In this document: positions 1-10,789 of the stretch, one piece after another
How the letters are laid out: the number at the start of each line of letters is the position of its first letter
How positions within the stretch are numbered: the first letter of the stretch is position 1
Source: Symbiodinium natans
Taxonomy: Eukaryota > Sar > Dinophyceae > Suessiales > Symbiodiniaceae
Reading direction: 5' to 3'
NCBI GenBank assembly: GCA_905221605.1
Contig: CAJNDS010002222.1
Location: 206,783 to 270,782, forward strand
DNA: 64,000 bases
Notes under the pieces: generated by a model
Told to the model about the DNA's origin: nothing
Seen by the model: only the letters and a program-made list of their open reading frames with translations
The model's database searches: none
Made by a program: the position numbers and the translations under genes

Positions 1-309
1 TCATGCAGCTGCTACGCGACAACCTCACACTGTGGACGTCTGACCAGGAGGGGGCGGCCTAAGAGCCCAGCACTCGGCAAGGACCCGGGGTAGGCCCTTA
101 TCTCCTTTTTTTAGGGGTTGGGGTTTCCCTAGAATCCCCTTAAATCCAGAATAGGATACCCTGTTTATTCTTAGGTTACTCCTGGGTCCTAGTCGGTATA
201 TAAGAGAACAGCAATGTGGGACCTTGGTCCTGCTCCTGACACCACAGTACTTGCGACTTGCAGATTTTGCTCAGAAAATATCGTGCCATGACTCGCAGTC
301 GGCAGAACG
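1..309. other. Non-repetitive leader, no gene seen
   Basis: Mixed-composition sequence before the first telomere-like array. It has a short poly-T and an AT-rich 'tatataag' stretch near 196, but no convincing open frame, RNA gene or paired structure was seen. Confidence 0.5.
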
Positions 310-1493
310 GGTTTTCAGGGGTTTAGGGTTTCGGGTTGGTTTAGGGTTTAGGGTTTAGGGTGTAGGGTTTAGGGTTTAGGGTTTAGGGTTTGGGGTTTAG
401 GGTTTCGGGTCTAGGGTTTAGGGTGCCTTCAGCCTGAAACTGCCAGTCCCGTCGGCTAAGTGGCGCACAGCAGCAGCACGCATTCCCACACGGCCCTTTG
501 ACAGTTGTCCGGGTACAAGGACTGAGGGAAAGCCATAGGGCGTTGGCATGTTGGGAGAGATTTTCCTGATCCCCAAGCCCTAAGCCCCAAATAAACCCTA
601 TAAACCCCAAGCCCTAAACCCTAAACCCTAAACCCCCGGATCCCAGGCTGGAGTGCCCCTCGACGATGGTTTCTCGCCTTGACCCGGGGCAATGTCCCCA
701 AGCAGTCTGTCCAGCGGCAGGGGGATTAGGGTTTAGGGTTTGTGGTGTGGGGTTTGAAAGGTTTGGGTTTTTTACGGTTTTATAAGGGTTAGTTAGGGTT
801 TAGGGTTTGTTTAGGGTTTTAGGGTTTTAGGGTTTTAGGGTTTTAGGGTTTTAGGGTTTAGGGTTTTAGGGTTTAGGGTTTAGGGTTTGTAAGGTCTTGT
901 CTTTACGGTTTGTAAGGGTTTGGGTGGATTTATAAGGGTAAGGGTTTAGGGTTTCAAAGCTTAGGGTTTAGGGAGGTACGCAAATGAACCTCAAGGCGTA
1001 AAGCCGACCTTTGTTTAGGGTGTAGGGTTTAGGGTTCACAAAGCGCACGTGTGTTCCTTCGTTTGTCTTTGAAGCAAGCCCTTCTAGATCCGAAACCCTC
1101 AACATCTTCAGAGCCTTCCTTCGGGCTCTGTAGTGCTTTAGGGCTTTATTTGGGGTTTAGGGTTTAAGGTTCAGGGGGCTGTTTTTTCTGATGCTGGTTT
1201 AGGGTTTAGGGCTTAGGATTTAGGGTTTCGCTTACTTACGGAGACGTAGATGCTGCAGGGGGTGGGTAGCTTAGGTGGGGTTTAGGGTTTCGGGTTTAGG
1301 GTTTAGGGTTTCGGGTTTCGGGTTTAGGGCTCGAAAAGGGTTGAGCAGGCATGAGGAATGTTGGGTCTACAATTTCGGGTTGATTGGGGTTCAACTGCTC
1401 TCAACACAAGGCTCCCTTCAGCCCCCCAAAGCACCAGGCTGCAGGACGGTCTTGGCTGCTCCCTAAACCCTAACCCCTAAACCCTAAACCCTT
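310..1493. repeat. Alternating telomere-like arrays, first block
   Basis: G-strand (TTTAGGG) copies run at about 310-431, C-strand (CCCTAAA) at 611-637, G-strand at 724-745 and 782-898, degenerate G-strand at 1150-1330, and C-strand at 1463-1493. Between about 816 and 860 the unit is the 8-mer TTTTAGGG, a locally amplified variant. The spacers (432-610, 638-723, 1040-1140, 1331-1462) are non-repetitive and carry no recognisable gene. Open frames here read as GFRVSG-type repeat translations. Confidence 0.9.
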
Positions 1494-1530
1494 GGGTGGG
1501 TTCAGTTCAGGGGTTCCTCACATCGAAAAT

Positions 1531-1559
1531 CCCCCCCCCCCCCCCCCCCCCCCCCCCCC
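1531..1559. repeat. Poly-C homopolymer run
   Basis: An uninterrupted run of about 29 C follows a C-strand telomere-like array. Its exact length is unreliable in most assemblies. Confidence 0.95.
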
Positions 1560-2737
1560 AGATCCCGCGGAGCCCGAGCCACAAACCCCGCTGTTTTGTA
1601 TCAGGGTTCAGGAATCTAGACTAGGTGGGACTTTTGTCACTTTATAAGTTTAGGGTTCCTCTAATTTCATATTAATGGGAGCGAAAAAGTTAAACTTTCA
1701 TTGGGGTGTTAAAGAGCAACCAAGTAGCAACCAAGTAGAGGCCTAAAACTTGTGTGTAGCGTTGAGGCTCCTTGTCAATCGCTAAGAATTGTTAGGACCT
1801 TTTTCCGAAGGGGCGAGAACAAGACTGATTGTTGAAAAGGTTCCTGGACCCCGGTCCCTTTAACTCTAAATCATGAGTTTTGCAACATGGTTCCTAAACA
1901 TTAAACCTACATACTCAGATATGCCTCTAGAAGCGTTTCATTGTGATGTCGGAAGTTCCGCAAACCCTAAAACCCTTAAACCCGAAAACCCTCACACCCG
2001 TTTGTAAAGGTCCGATTCAGAAGTTGGCAACTGATTATAGTCTTAGGGGCTTGAAACCCAAAACCCAAAACCCGTTTTCGGTTTAGGGTGTTTGAGAAGG
2101 TTCCATCCAGGGTTCGGGTCTTACTTTCAGTGAGACCTTGGGGGATCGAGGGTAGACCCGTATTCCCTTGGCTAGGGTGTAGGGCTTAGGGGGCTTAGGG
2201 GGCTTAGGGGGTTTAGGGTTTAGGGTTCGGTTACCCTCTGAGCCCACTTTAAAACACCAAGCCCGTTTACTTCCTAGGCTGCTCTGGGGCCAGGGTGTCG
2301 TTCGGGATTTTTTGCTGTCATCGGTCGCTGGTCTATGCTTTGATTTGTCAGGGCTTGCAGCCTTTTTTGCTTGGTGCGGGCCTCACACACTTCGAGCGCA
2401 ATTTTTCCTGAACAGACCTTGCCCAAGCCTAGGCGAAAGCATGCAGAAAGCTATCGCTGTTCTCTCTAAGCAGTTGGCCCCTTATTCCCTTTTTTCCCCT
2501 TGCGTCTTCTTTTTTTAAGGGTGGGGGGGGTGGGGGGGGGGGATTGGTTTGGGTTCTCTGATTACGAAAACACCCTGTATTCAGAAAAGGGCACGATCCC
2601 TAAACCCTAAACCCTAAACGCTAAACCCTAAACCCTAAACCCTAAACCCCCGCCTCTCCAGCTTCCCCAATGCCCCGAGGTCCATTTTGCCACGAGGTTT
2701 AGTGTCTTGGGTTTACGTGACAGTCTTAGTGTTAGGG
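1560..2737. other. Mostly non-repetitive spacer
   Basis: Unique-looking sequence with a short G-strand array near 2190-2225 and a C-strand array at 2598-2650. A G-rich tract follows at about 2520-2543. No gene is supported; the frame at 2312-2518 has no recognisable domain. Confidence 0.5.
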
Positions 2738-2841
2738 TTGGGATGTTCCCCCTTATACTAGCAGCTCCTTACTTGGGATGGTAATAGGGGGTTACTAGAA
2801 TCCCCATTTAAGGGCTGTAAGTATAAGGGGGAAAATCCCAA
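2738..2841. mobile_element. Small foldback (MITE-like) element, copy 1
   Basis: Left arm 2738-2764 and right arm 2815-2841 are inverted repeats matching at 24 of 27 positions, with about 50 bp between them. The arm core is CCCCCTTATACT. A near-identical arm sequence bounds the element at 5284-5429, so this is a family rather than a chance hairpin. No coding capacity. Target duplications could not be defined because the flanks are telomere-like. Confidence 0.65.
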
Positions 2842-3630
2842 GTTTTAGGTTTGGGGTTTAGAGTTTTGGTTTACGGCATCATCCACCTGATCTCGAAACA
2901 TTCCTTAGCACTGAAGTCCAAGCTGTCAGCAATGAGACAATATGCACAGTTCGGAACCCTTGAAGCCTGAACCCAAAAAACCCGAACTAAACCTTAAGCT
3001 AGACCTCTTTGGAAGCCCTTTTGATTCTTCAATTGGCCAAGCAATCACCTCTCGACACTCTCCCATCTCATACTGTTTCGGGTTTAGGGTGTCTTTGCAG
3101 TGTGTCGAGCGCTGAGGCCCGCCGGGTACATGTTACTTTTTACTATCTTCTGCAGAGTTTGGAAAAGGCGATATGCATGCACGGCAGATGCACGGGGTCC
3201 ACAACGAGTATGAGCAATCTTTGACATGCTACAGGACTCGGAGAAGAAATGCTCTGACATCTCCGATTCCCTTCAGGTTCCCTTAACCCTAAACCCTAAG
3301 CCCTAAACCCTAAACCCCCCAAACCCTAAACCCTAAACCCTTCAAAGCGCCAGTCTAGCCCCACAATTGGCGGCAGGTTCGTCTGGCAACAAGCCTCAAA
3401 AACCGATGTTTCCTTAATGGCAGTTCATAGGAGTAGCATTTAGGGTTCACTTGGTTCCCAGCATACTAGGTTATCGGCAAAAAGATCGGCAGGAAATGTC
3501 GAATTTCGCAACAAGTGGGCGTTCGCAAAATGTCGCCTTACGCAAAGAGTGCTCTCTCGCAAAGAGCGGCTTTTGCTCTGCACATGGTGCCTTCTTGTCT
3601 TTCGGAACTTACGAGGTTAAACTCAGGGCC
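2842..3630. other. Spacer with C-strand telomere-like array
   Basis: Non-repetitive sequence with CCCTAAA copies at about 3285-3340. Open frames at 3009-3224 and 3451-3666 show no domain or codon pattern that would support a gene. Confidence 0.45.
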
Positions 3631-3813
3631 CGAATTTGGAAATTTGATCCATTTCGGCCCCTCTGACCCCTTTGGCCCCCCGATTGTTCAGCACGAATTT
3701 GCAAATTTGATCCATTTCGGCCCCTCTGACCCCTTTGACCCCTTGTTGTTCAGCACAAATTAGGGGAATTTGATCCATGTTTGGCCTCTCTGACGCCTTT
3801 GACCCCATGGTTC
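3631..3813. repeat. Three tandem copies of a 62-63 bp unit
   Basis: Units start at 3631, 3694 and 3756; each opens with a (C)GAATTT-like motif, runs through 'gatccatttcggcccc' and ends in 'gttcagca'. The third copy is the most diverged. On the minus strand one frame stays open and repeats GVRGAEMDQI. That is expected from a repeat unit of near multiple-of-three length, and expression is not shown. Confidence 0.85.
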
Positions 3814-4028
3814 AGTGTGGTTGGCAAGCTCTGCAGCTCAGCAGAGCCACGAAGCCAGCAGGGCACAGGACTTAGGCCTCTTGGTGCGTCTAAAAAGACA
3901 TCAAGAAGCTTTCTATTTTGGTAATGTTATGGGATTCTTTGGGCGGGTGGGTTTTTTCCGTTGCCTAAACACACTGCTGGCCTAGTAAATGCTCGAACTT
4001 GAGATGCTGAACCCATCTGAACCCATCT

Positions 4029-5168
4029 GAACCCTAAACCCTAAACCCTAAACCTTAAACCCTAAACCCTAAACCCTAAACCCTATGCGTGGACCACGGC
4101 CTTGACTCTTTGACCACGTGTCTTCACGCGCGCGGGGGGGGTGCACTCCTGGCGGGATCCGGACTCGGCCCCCCAAGAGCCTTTGATACCCGGTTTGGGA
4201 ATTTTGGGGTTTAGGGTTTAGGGTTTAGGTTTAGGGTTTAGGGTTTAGGGCTAGGGTTTTAGGGTTTAGGGTTTAGGATTCAGGGTTTAGGTTTTGGGGT
4301 TTAGGGTTTAGGGTTTAGGGTTTAGGCAAAAACCCTCAGTGTAGGGCTTCGGGCTCAGGCACTTCAGGGTGAAGGGTTGTTTCCTTGTTTCGAGGCCTTC
4401 ACCCTACCAACAAGCCTGAGAAGCACGAGACCCCAAACCCCAAACCCCAAGCCCTAAACCCTAAACCCTAAACCCTAAACCCTAAACCCTAAACCCTAAA
4501 CCCTAAACCCTAAACCCTAAACGCCGATGCGGGGCTCCGGCACTGAGTGCCGAGAGCCCCTCGCGCTGCACGGAGAGTTTGGATCCCAGCACGGCGAGAG
4601 CCCCCCTGTTCGGGGGCCTCGGATCTCAGGAGGCTTTTCTATTCATAGCTAGGGCTTAGGGCCTAGGGCTTTTTAGGGTTTAGGGTTTAGGGTTTTGGGT
4701 TGTGGGTTTTGGGTTTTGGGTTTGGGTTTTGGAGTACTAGGCTTTTAATACTTGTTTGGTTCTGGGTTGCGTTTATAGTTACTAAGACCCCAAAAGTATA
4801 TGCTTGTTTTTTCCAGGGTCTGCTCCAAAGTAGGTGCAGATGCTCTTAATAGGGAAATATTGTATCCCCTAAACCTTAACCCCTAAACCCTAAGCCCTAA
4901 ACCCTAAACCCTAAACCCTAAACCCTAAACCCTAAACCCTAAACCCTAAACCCTAAACCCTATAAACCCTAAACACTAAACCCAGTTTAAGGGGAAACAA
5001 TCCCAATTTGAATCATTCAACGGCCAACAGGCATTCCGACGTCCTCAGCCCGAAGCTCTCCAGTGGAGCCCTAAAAACCTCCCAAATGCGGCAGCCCTAC
5101 GGCGGTTTAGGGTTTAGGGTTTGGGGTTTAGGGTTTAGGGTTTAGGGTTTAGGGTTTAGGGTTTAGGG
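4029..5168. repeat. Regularly alternating telomere-like arrays
   Basis: The clearest alternating stretch: C-strand 4029-4086, G-strand 4203-4327, C-strand 4431-4522, G-strand 4674-4700, C-strand 4885-4983, G-strand 5103-5168. Each pair encloses 100-190 bp of unrelated single-copy sequence. Segments bounded CCCTAAA on the left and TTTAGGG on the right have the polarity of a tiny linear chromosome. Confidence 0.9.
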
Positions 5169-5283
5169 CTTCCCCAAAGCCTGTTCAACCATGCCTTAAA
5201 AACCCAAATCGCATCATTCCTAAACGATCCAACTTAAGGTTGAAGATTCTGAACCCACAAGACTTATAAAACCTCTCTCAGGG

Positions 5284-5429
5284 CTGTTAGCATAAGGGGG
5301 AGATCTCAAAACTCCAAGGATGTTTGTTGTTGGCGTTTTGGATGATGTGGGAGGCTTCGTAGAGCTGTGAGGAGCTGCAACCATAGACGTAAGCCCTGAA
5401 AACTTGGGATGTCCCCCTTATGCTAACAG
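5284..5429. mobile_element. Small foldback (MITE-like) element, copy 2
   Basis: Arms at 5284-5301 and 5412-5429 are a perfect 18-bp inverted repeat. They extend to 24 of 26 matches when 5302-5309 and 5404-5411 are included. The arm is the same family as at 2738-2841, with core CCCCCTTATGCTAACAG. The loop of about 100 bp has no coding capacity. Confidence 0.7.
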
Positions 5430-6192
5430 TCCTTAATAGGGACTATAGTATGCCCTATTATAGGGTTTTACGGTTTTAGGGTTTTAGGGGTTTAAGGTTT
5501 TGGGGTTTAGGCTTGAGGGTTTTCACGGCGAAGGGTTCAGGAGTTTGAGATTCATCGGCTTGCCTGGTTGTTTTCCAAGGTTCCATAGGCGTGAGATCCT
5601 CAAACGGCCCAAGCACAGTCGCGTGTGCCGCACAGAACCCGATTCCTAACCACCATTCGGCCGGACGCGGGCAACGGACCTTTGATGTAGCCGCACTTAG
5701 CATCTGTGGTTTTGGGAGCTGAGGGGCTTGAGTGTTTCACTCCACAGCAGCACTTCCGTTCAAAGAATTTGTCCACCCCAGTCTCCTCAAGGCTCCGCCC
5801 GGCAGTTTGGTGAGCATTTTTTTGAATTTGGACATTGTATAAAGTGTCCTAGCTAGGCTGCGCATAACGTTGTAGTTGCAGATCGAGTGGAGAAAAGGAA
5901 GGCCGCAGCTTGTCGGAAGCGCCATGATGCCAGTGCTTTCGCTGGCTTTCGGAGCAAGCTGGACTCATTTCTTTCCTATACTCAGTAGCTGAGTGAGTAC
6001 ACTTTACACTTTTTGGGATACTAGAATCCCATCTAGAACTGAAAGTGTACACTTTTTGGGGGCCTATGAACTCAGCAACTAAGTATATAGCCCCTGATCC
6101 AGGGCTTTCTTCTCTAAACCCCAGACCCTCAACCATCAAGCCCAGCCCTGCCTGCCCAAAACAAGAAGGGCTCCCCTAAATCCTAAACCCTA
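5430..6192. other. Non-coding spacer with a second type of hairpin
   Basis: Short TTTTAGGG-like copies at 5462-5515. Inverted arms at 5977-5994 and 6070-6087 match at 16 of 18 positions. Between them 'gtacacttt' and 'acactttttggg' motifs occur twice as direct repeats, and there is a small GGGAT/ATCCC palindrome. The two overlapping minus-strand frames here (5737-5925, 5849-6139) have no recognisable domain. Confidence 0.5.
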
Positions 6193-8200
6193 AACCCGAA
6201 GCACCCTAAACCCTGAACCCTGAACCCTAAACCCTAAACCCTAGGTTACTGTTGCGTCTAGCTGCAGGGAGCTGGCCAAGACCAAGCGCCAAAATGTAAC
6301 TTCGGGGTTCAGCTTGGGTCTATGTCGTTACCTTGAAGTCCCTGGCGAGTGTTTAGGGTTAGGGTTTAGGGGTAAGGGTTTAGGGTTTAGGGTTTAGGGT
6401 TTAGGGTTTAGGGTTTAGGGTTTAGGGTTTAGGGTTTAGGGTTTAGGGTTTAGGGTTTAGGGTTTAGGGTTTAGGGTTTAGGGTCGAAATTTCTTGGGCT
6501 TCGGGTTTAGGGTTTAAAGGCTCACTGAAGGTTGCTTTACATTCTCAAGTTCTGTGGCCAGCCCCTAAACAACCCATGAACCCATGGAAATTGCATTTGT
6601 ATAGTCTTCTCCCCCTCACCCCACCCCAACCCAATTTAGGGTGAACCCTAAACCCCAAACCGTAAACCCTAAACCCAAACCCCGAACCAGCTTTTGCCGA
6701 GTGTCAACGGACTTAGCGAAGCGGGGGCAAACCCCAAACCCTGAACTACTTACATGCCAAGCCCGCAACCCATTGACCCTCTAACCGCCAAACCCTACCG
6801 AACCATGAACCCTAAACCCTACTTAGAGGTTTCAGAAAGGGAGGATCAGAAGGTGAATTGAATTGGGCACCCTAAACCCTAAACCCTAAACCCTAAACCC
6901 TAAACCCCAATTGAACGGTCTACAAAGCCCGCGCACCAGCAGAGCACACAAAAAGACTTGGAGCCGAGCAAAGCCACATGCCATGGCTCAGCGGCGACCC
7001 GCTCGATGAGGCATTGTGAGTGTTTAGGGTTTAGGGTTTAGGGCTAGGGTTTAGGGTTTGGGGTTCAGGGTTTAGGGTTTAGGGTTTAGGGTTCAGGGTT
7101 TAGGGTCTAGGGTCTAGGGTTTAGGGAGTGTGAGTGTGTGTGTGTGTGTGTGTGTTGAGGAGGGGGGGGTGGTGGGCGTTGGTAGCGCTGTAGGGTTTAG
7201 TGTCGTTCAAAACTCTTGCATTACATGTAATGGCCACCAGCTGTGAACTCAGGCTCTTTAGTGTTAGGGTTTAGGGTTTAGGGTTTAGGGTTTGGGGTGT
7301 AGGGTGTAGGGTTTAGGGTGTAGGGTGGAGGTCAGTGGCAGTCTAGACATATTGGAAAGTTTAGGGGGGCGCAGGGGGCGCTTAGGGGGCTCCCGCTCTG
7401 GCGCAGGGGCAATGCTTCCCAGAGGCCCATGCCTTAGCAACACCGGGCTGGCATCTTTTCGCGCCTCCTTTGCCCAACCCACCAAGCCACAGTCCCTATA
7501 TCCCTACTGACCCTAGGCTCTAAACCCGATACCCGAAGCCCTATACCCTATACCCTAAACCCTAAACCCTAAACCCTAAACCCTAAACCCTAAGACCCCT
7601 GAAGCCTAAGCCCTAAACCCTACACACCCGAAGCCTCAAGGGGGTACTGGGTTAGCTGGTATTGTTCCGAAAGGGACAGGTCTCAGAGTCCAACTAGCGG
7701 GATCCGGGAGACCCTTCCTCCTTTCGTTAGCAGGGCTGGATCTTGGGGTTTAGGGTTTAGGATTTAGGGCTTAGGGTTTAGGGCTGAGGGTTTAGGGTTT
7801 AGGGTTTAGGGTTCAGGGTTTATAAGATGATCCCTTGTAAAACCGAGACGTGCTTGAACCCCTACATCGGGCCCCACACCCCCCAAACATCCCCAAACCC
7901 TTCACCCGTGGGCCGAAACCCTAAACCCCAAACCCTAAACCCTAAACCCCAAACCCTAAACCTTAAACCCTAAACCCCAAACCCTAAACCCCAAACCCTA
8001 AACCCTAAACCCTGAGCCCGCAACCTTAAGCTGAGCTACGTTCATATTTTTGTGGGAAGACACTCGGGAGATCCTCTAAGGATCCTAAGGGTGCAGGGTT
8101 TAGGGTTTAAGGATCCTAAGGCCCTAAGGGTTTAGGGTTCAGGGTTTAGGGTTTAGGGTTTAGGGTTTAAGGATCCTAAGGCCCTAAGGGTTTAGGGTTT
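6193..8200. repeat. Alternating telomere-like arrays, 6-8 kb
   Basis: C-strand 6193-6242, G-strand 6350-6484 (one of the longest perfect arrays here), C-strand 6869-6908, G-strand 7020-7128 and 7263-7328, C-strand 7553-7594, G-strand 7743-7822, C-strand 7915-8012, G-strand 8097-8200. A (TG)n run lies at about 7129-7154. Spacers are unique and without recognisable genes. Confidence 0.9.
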
Positions 8201-8312
8201 AATATAGGGGTCCGCATAGTGAGTACTAGCATTCCCTTTATGGTCCTAGATACCTATACTATCATGACCCCCAAAACCCTATTCTAACTATTAAGGCCCC
8301 TATAGTAGGTTT

Positions 8313-8425
8313 TTGGAGGTTCAGGGTACCTATAACCCCAATCATAACTGCACTTACAAGCCCCTACTAAGTCCTCTAAGTAGGTTATAAGGTGGTGGGG
8401 TTATAAAGTACCCATGAACCTCCAA
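8313..8425. mobile_element. Foldback element of a different family
   Basis: Arms 8313-8339 and 8397-8425 are imperfect inverted repeats. GGAGGTTCAGGGTACC pairs with GGTACCC-TGAACCTCC-like sequence, with small gaps. The loop is about 57 bp. The arm sequence differs from the elements at 2738 and 5284. It could be a MITE or a chance palindrome from ancient duplication. Confidence 0.5.
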
Positions 8426-8487
8426 GTAGGGTGTAGGGTTGAGGGTGCTTCCGATGGTTTCGGGTGTTTCGTTTTTTTTTTTTTTTG

Positions 8488-8523
8488 TTGGGGGGGGAGG
8501 GGGGTGGGGGGGGGGTTTGGGGG

Positions 8524-8598
<75 letters not shown>
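8488..8598. repeat. Long G-rich homopolymer tract
   Basis: About 110 bases, almost all G, interrupted by single A or T and one TTT. It is preceded by a poly-T run at about 8470-8486. Frames across it translate as poly-Gly and are not genes. It could form G-quadruplexes, and its length is prone to assembly error. Confidence 0.9.
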
Positions 8599-8601
<3 letters not shown>

Positions 8602-8619
8602 GGGGGTTGAGGGTTATTA

Positions 8620-10454
8620 GGTCGGCTGGGGTTTTCGGAGGGTCATACCAAAACCCGGGACTCTACACCATCTAAAGCGGCTCCAGGCTCCAGGGAGCCA
8701 GGCGGGCATGTTTTACTTCCACAATTGAGGTTGAGGATGGCATGTGGTGGACTTTATGGGCTTCAGGGCTTAGAGTTTAGGGTTTGGTGGGTGGCAGATC
8801 AGAATAGGATGTAGGCTGTTGGGCCTGCTGGTCTTTGCAGAGCTTGAGCCAGATCCCCTAGGGTGTAGAAGCCCTGTAAGCCCTATACCCTAAACCCTGT
8901 GAGCCCCAAAAACCCTAAAACCCTGGAAGCCCCAAGGTTTAGGGTGAGAGCTGCAAAACAGCTGTAGGATTTGGTATCCCCAACGTAAGGTCCACTTAGG
9001 TCGTAAAGAGATTTGCTAGGATTTGAGGCCTACAGCAGAGTGTCGGGCTTAGCTTAGGAGTTCAGGGTGGTGGGTTTAGGGTTTAGGGTTTAGGATTTAG
9101 GGTTCAGGGTTCAGGGTTCAGGGTTTAGTGTTTAGCTGTTTAGCTGAACCATTAGGCTGTGGTCTGCAACAGGACACCCACCAACGACAACGCCAAGACG
9201 GGCCCTGCTGCGACCCGCTTGGGGGGAGAGGGGGGCAAGCCCCGAATCCTAGCCCTAGACCCTAAACCCGTTATAAGCCTAAGCCCAAAACTCTTATAAA
9301 AGGCCTGAACCCTAAACCCTCCGAAACCTTGAGGCCCGAAAAGCCTCAGTTTGCGACACCCTGAACCGCAGTCCTATGGAATCCTAAACACCAAAACTCC
9401 GCGGAAACCCAGACAGACCTCGGTATGGGGCTTTTTGCCTAGGGCTCTACCTTCCCCATAAGACGAAGCCTAAACAAATGCTCAGCCTGTACGTTAGGGC
9501 CGGACCTGAAGTCCTGAACACCAGTTAACCCCACCAGAACGTAGGTTTTCGTTTTTGCTGAAGCTGATTCGCCGTCTGCTCTGGGGGCCTTGATGGCAGT
9601 AGTTGTGTGTAAGCCGCAATGAAGCTCTTACATGTCAAGAATTGTGCATCACTTGTACCCCTAAACCCTAAACTCTAAACCCCCTGTTATTGCAACATCG
9701 CATGAAATCACGAGCGGTGCCAGGAAGTGCCAATTCAACTCAGCTCCCATCCGACCTCGACACATTTCAGGGGCTGGGTTGCACGGAGGCAAGGGGGTGT
9801 GCATGGTTTGCAGAGTCTCACAGGTGTTAGGGTTGAACCAAAAGAGGATCATGTGCACTTAAACCCAAAGCCCGTAAACGTCTCAAGTTTCCCGCCGAAG
9901 TACCTGGATTTTCGAGACCCAGCTTTCCCAAGCCCTAAACCCTAACCCCTAACCCCTAAACCCTAAACCCTAAACCCTAAACCCTGTAGCTTTCCTTGCC
10001 AGGTGCACCGCCTCGACAGGACGAAATGGCTCGGGAGCCCAGAGCGTGCGCCCGTCTGATGCGCCCAGGCGTTCAAGTTGCAACTTGCTGGTTTATGGCT
10101 TAGGGTTTAGGGTTTAGGGCTTAGGGTTTAGGGTTTGGGGTTTAGAGCGCCATCTTTCTAGGGTTAGGGGTTTCGGGTTTATGGTTTGGGGTTTGTGGTT
10201 TAGGGTTTGGGGTGGTTTAGGGATTAAGGGTTTCAGGGATTATGGTTTCGGGCGGTTTAGGGCTTAAGGCGGGTTAGGGTTTAGGCTGGTTTAGGGTTGG
10301 GGGTTTAGGGCTTAGAGTTTAGGGTGGCTTACTAGTAGGGGGTGTAGGGATTGTTGTTTAGGGCTTCTGGTTTAGGGCGGTTTAGGGTTCAGGGGTGGGG
10401 AGGGGGGGCGCTTCTATGGGATGTACGGGCTTAGGTCTGTGGTTCAGGATCAGA
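8620..10454. other. Spacer with scattered telomere-like arrays
   Basis: Degenerate G-strand copies at 9075-9130 and throughout 10095-10400, with C-strand copies at 9930-9985. The remainder is unique-looking. Frames at 9661-9858 (minus) and 9727-9945 (plus) overlap each other and show no domain; neither is supported. Confidence 0.5.
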
Positions 10455-10564
10455 GCTAAACCCTAAACCCTAAACCCTAAACCCTAAACCCTAAACCCTA
10501 AACCCTGAACCCTGAACCCTGAACCCTGAACCCTGAACCCTAAACCCTAAACCCTAAACCCTAA
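10455..10564. repeat. CCCTAAA array with embedded CCCTGAA block
   Basis: A C-strand array in which about five consecutive units (10504-10540) are the variant CCCTGAA, flanked on both sides by canonical units. Confidence 0.9.
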
Positions 10565-10641
10565 CAAAGGGGTACGAGCCGCCTATAGACTCCAGGCACG
10601 AAACTCTAAACCCTAAACCCCCGGGCCCCCCCATGCCCTGC

Positions 10642-10737
10642 AGAAGAAGAAGAAGAAGAAGAAGAAGAAGAAGAAGAAGAAGAAGAAGAAGAAGAAGAAG
10701 AAGAAGAAGAAGAAGAAGAAGAAGAAGAAGAAGAAGA
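10642..10737. repeat. (GAA)n trinucleotide microsatellite
   Basis: About 32 uninterrupted GAA/AGA units followed by a (GA)n-rich tail to about 10790. It opens poly-Arg and poly-Leu frames on the two strands; these are low-complexity artefacts. Confidence 0.95.
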
Positions 10738-10789
10738 TTGAGAGAGAGAGAGAGAGACGGAACGAGAGAAAGAGAGAGCGAGAAAGACT

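Noticed and set aside
8414-8675. Poly-glycine open frames
   Set aside because: They are direct translations of a G homopolymer tract with no start context or domain.
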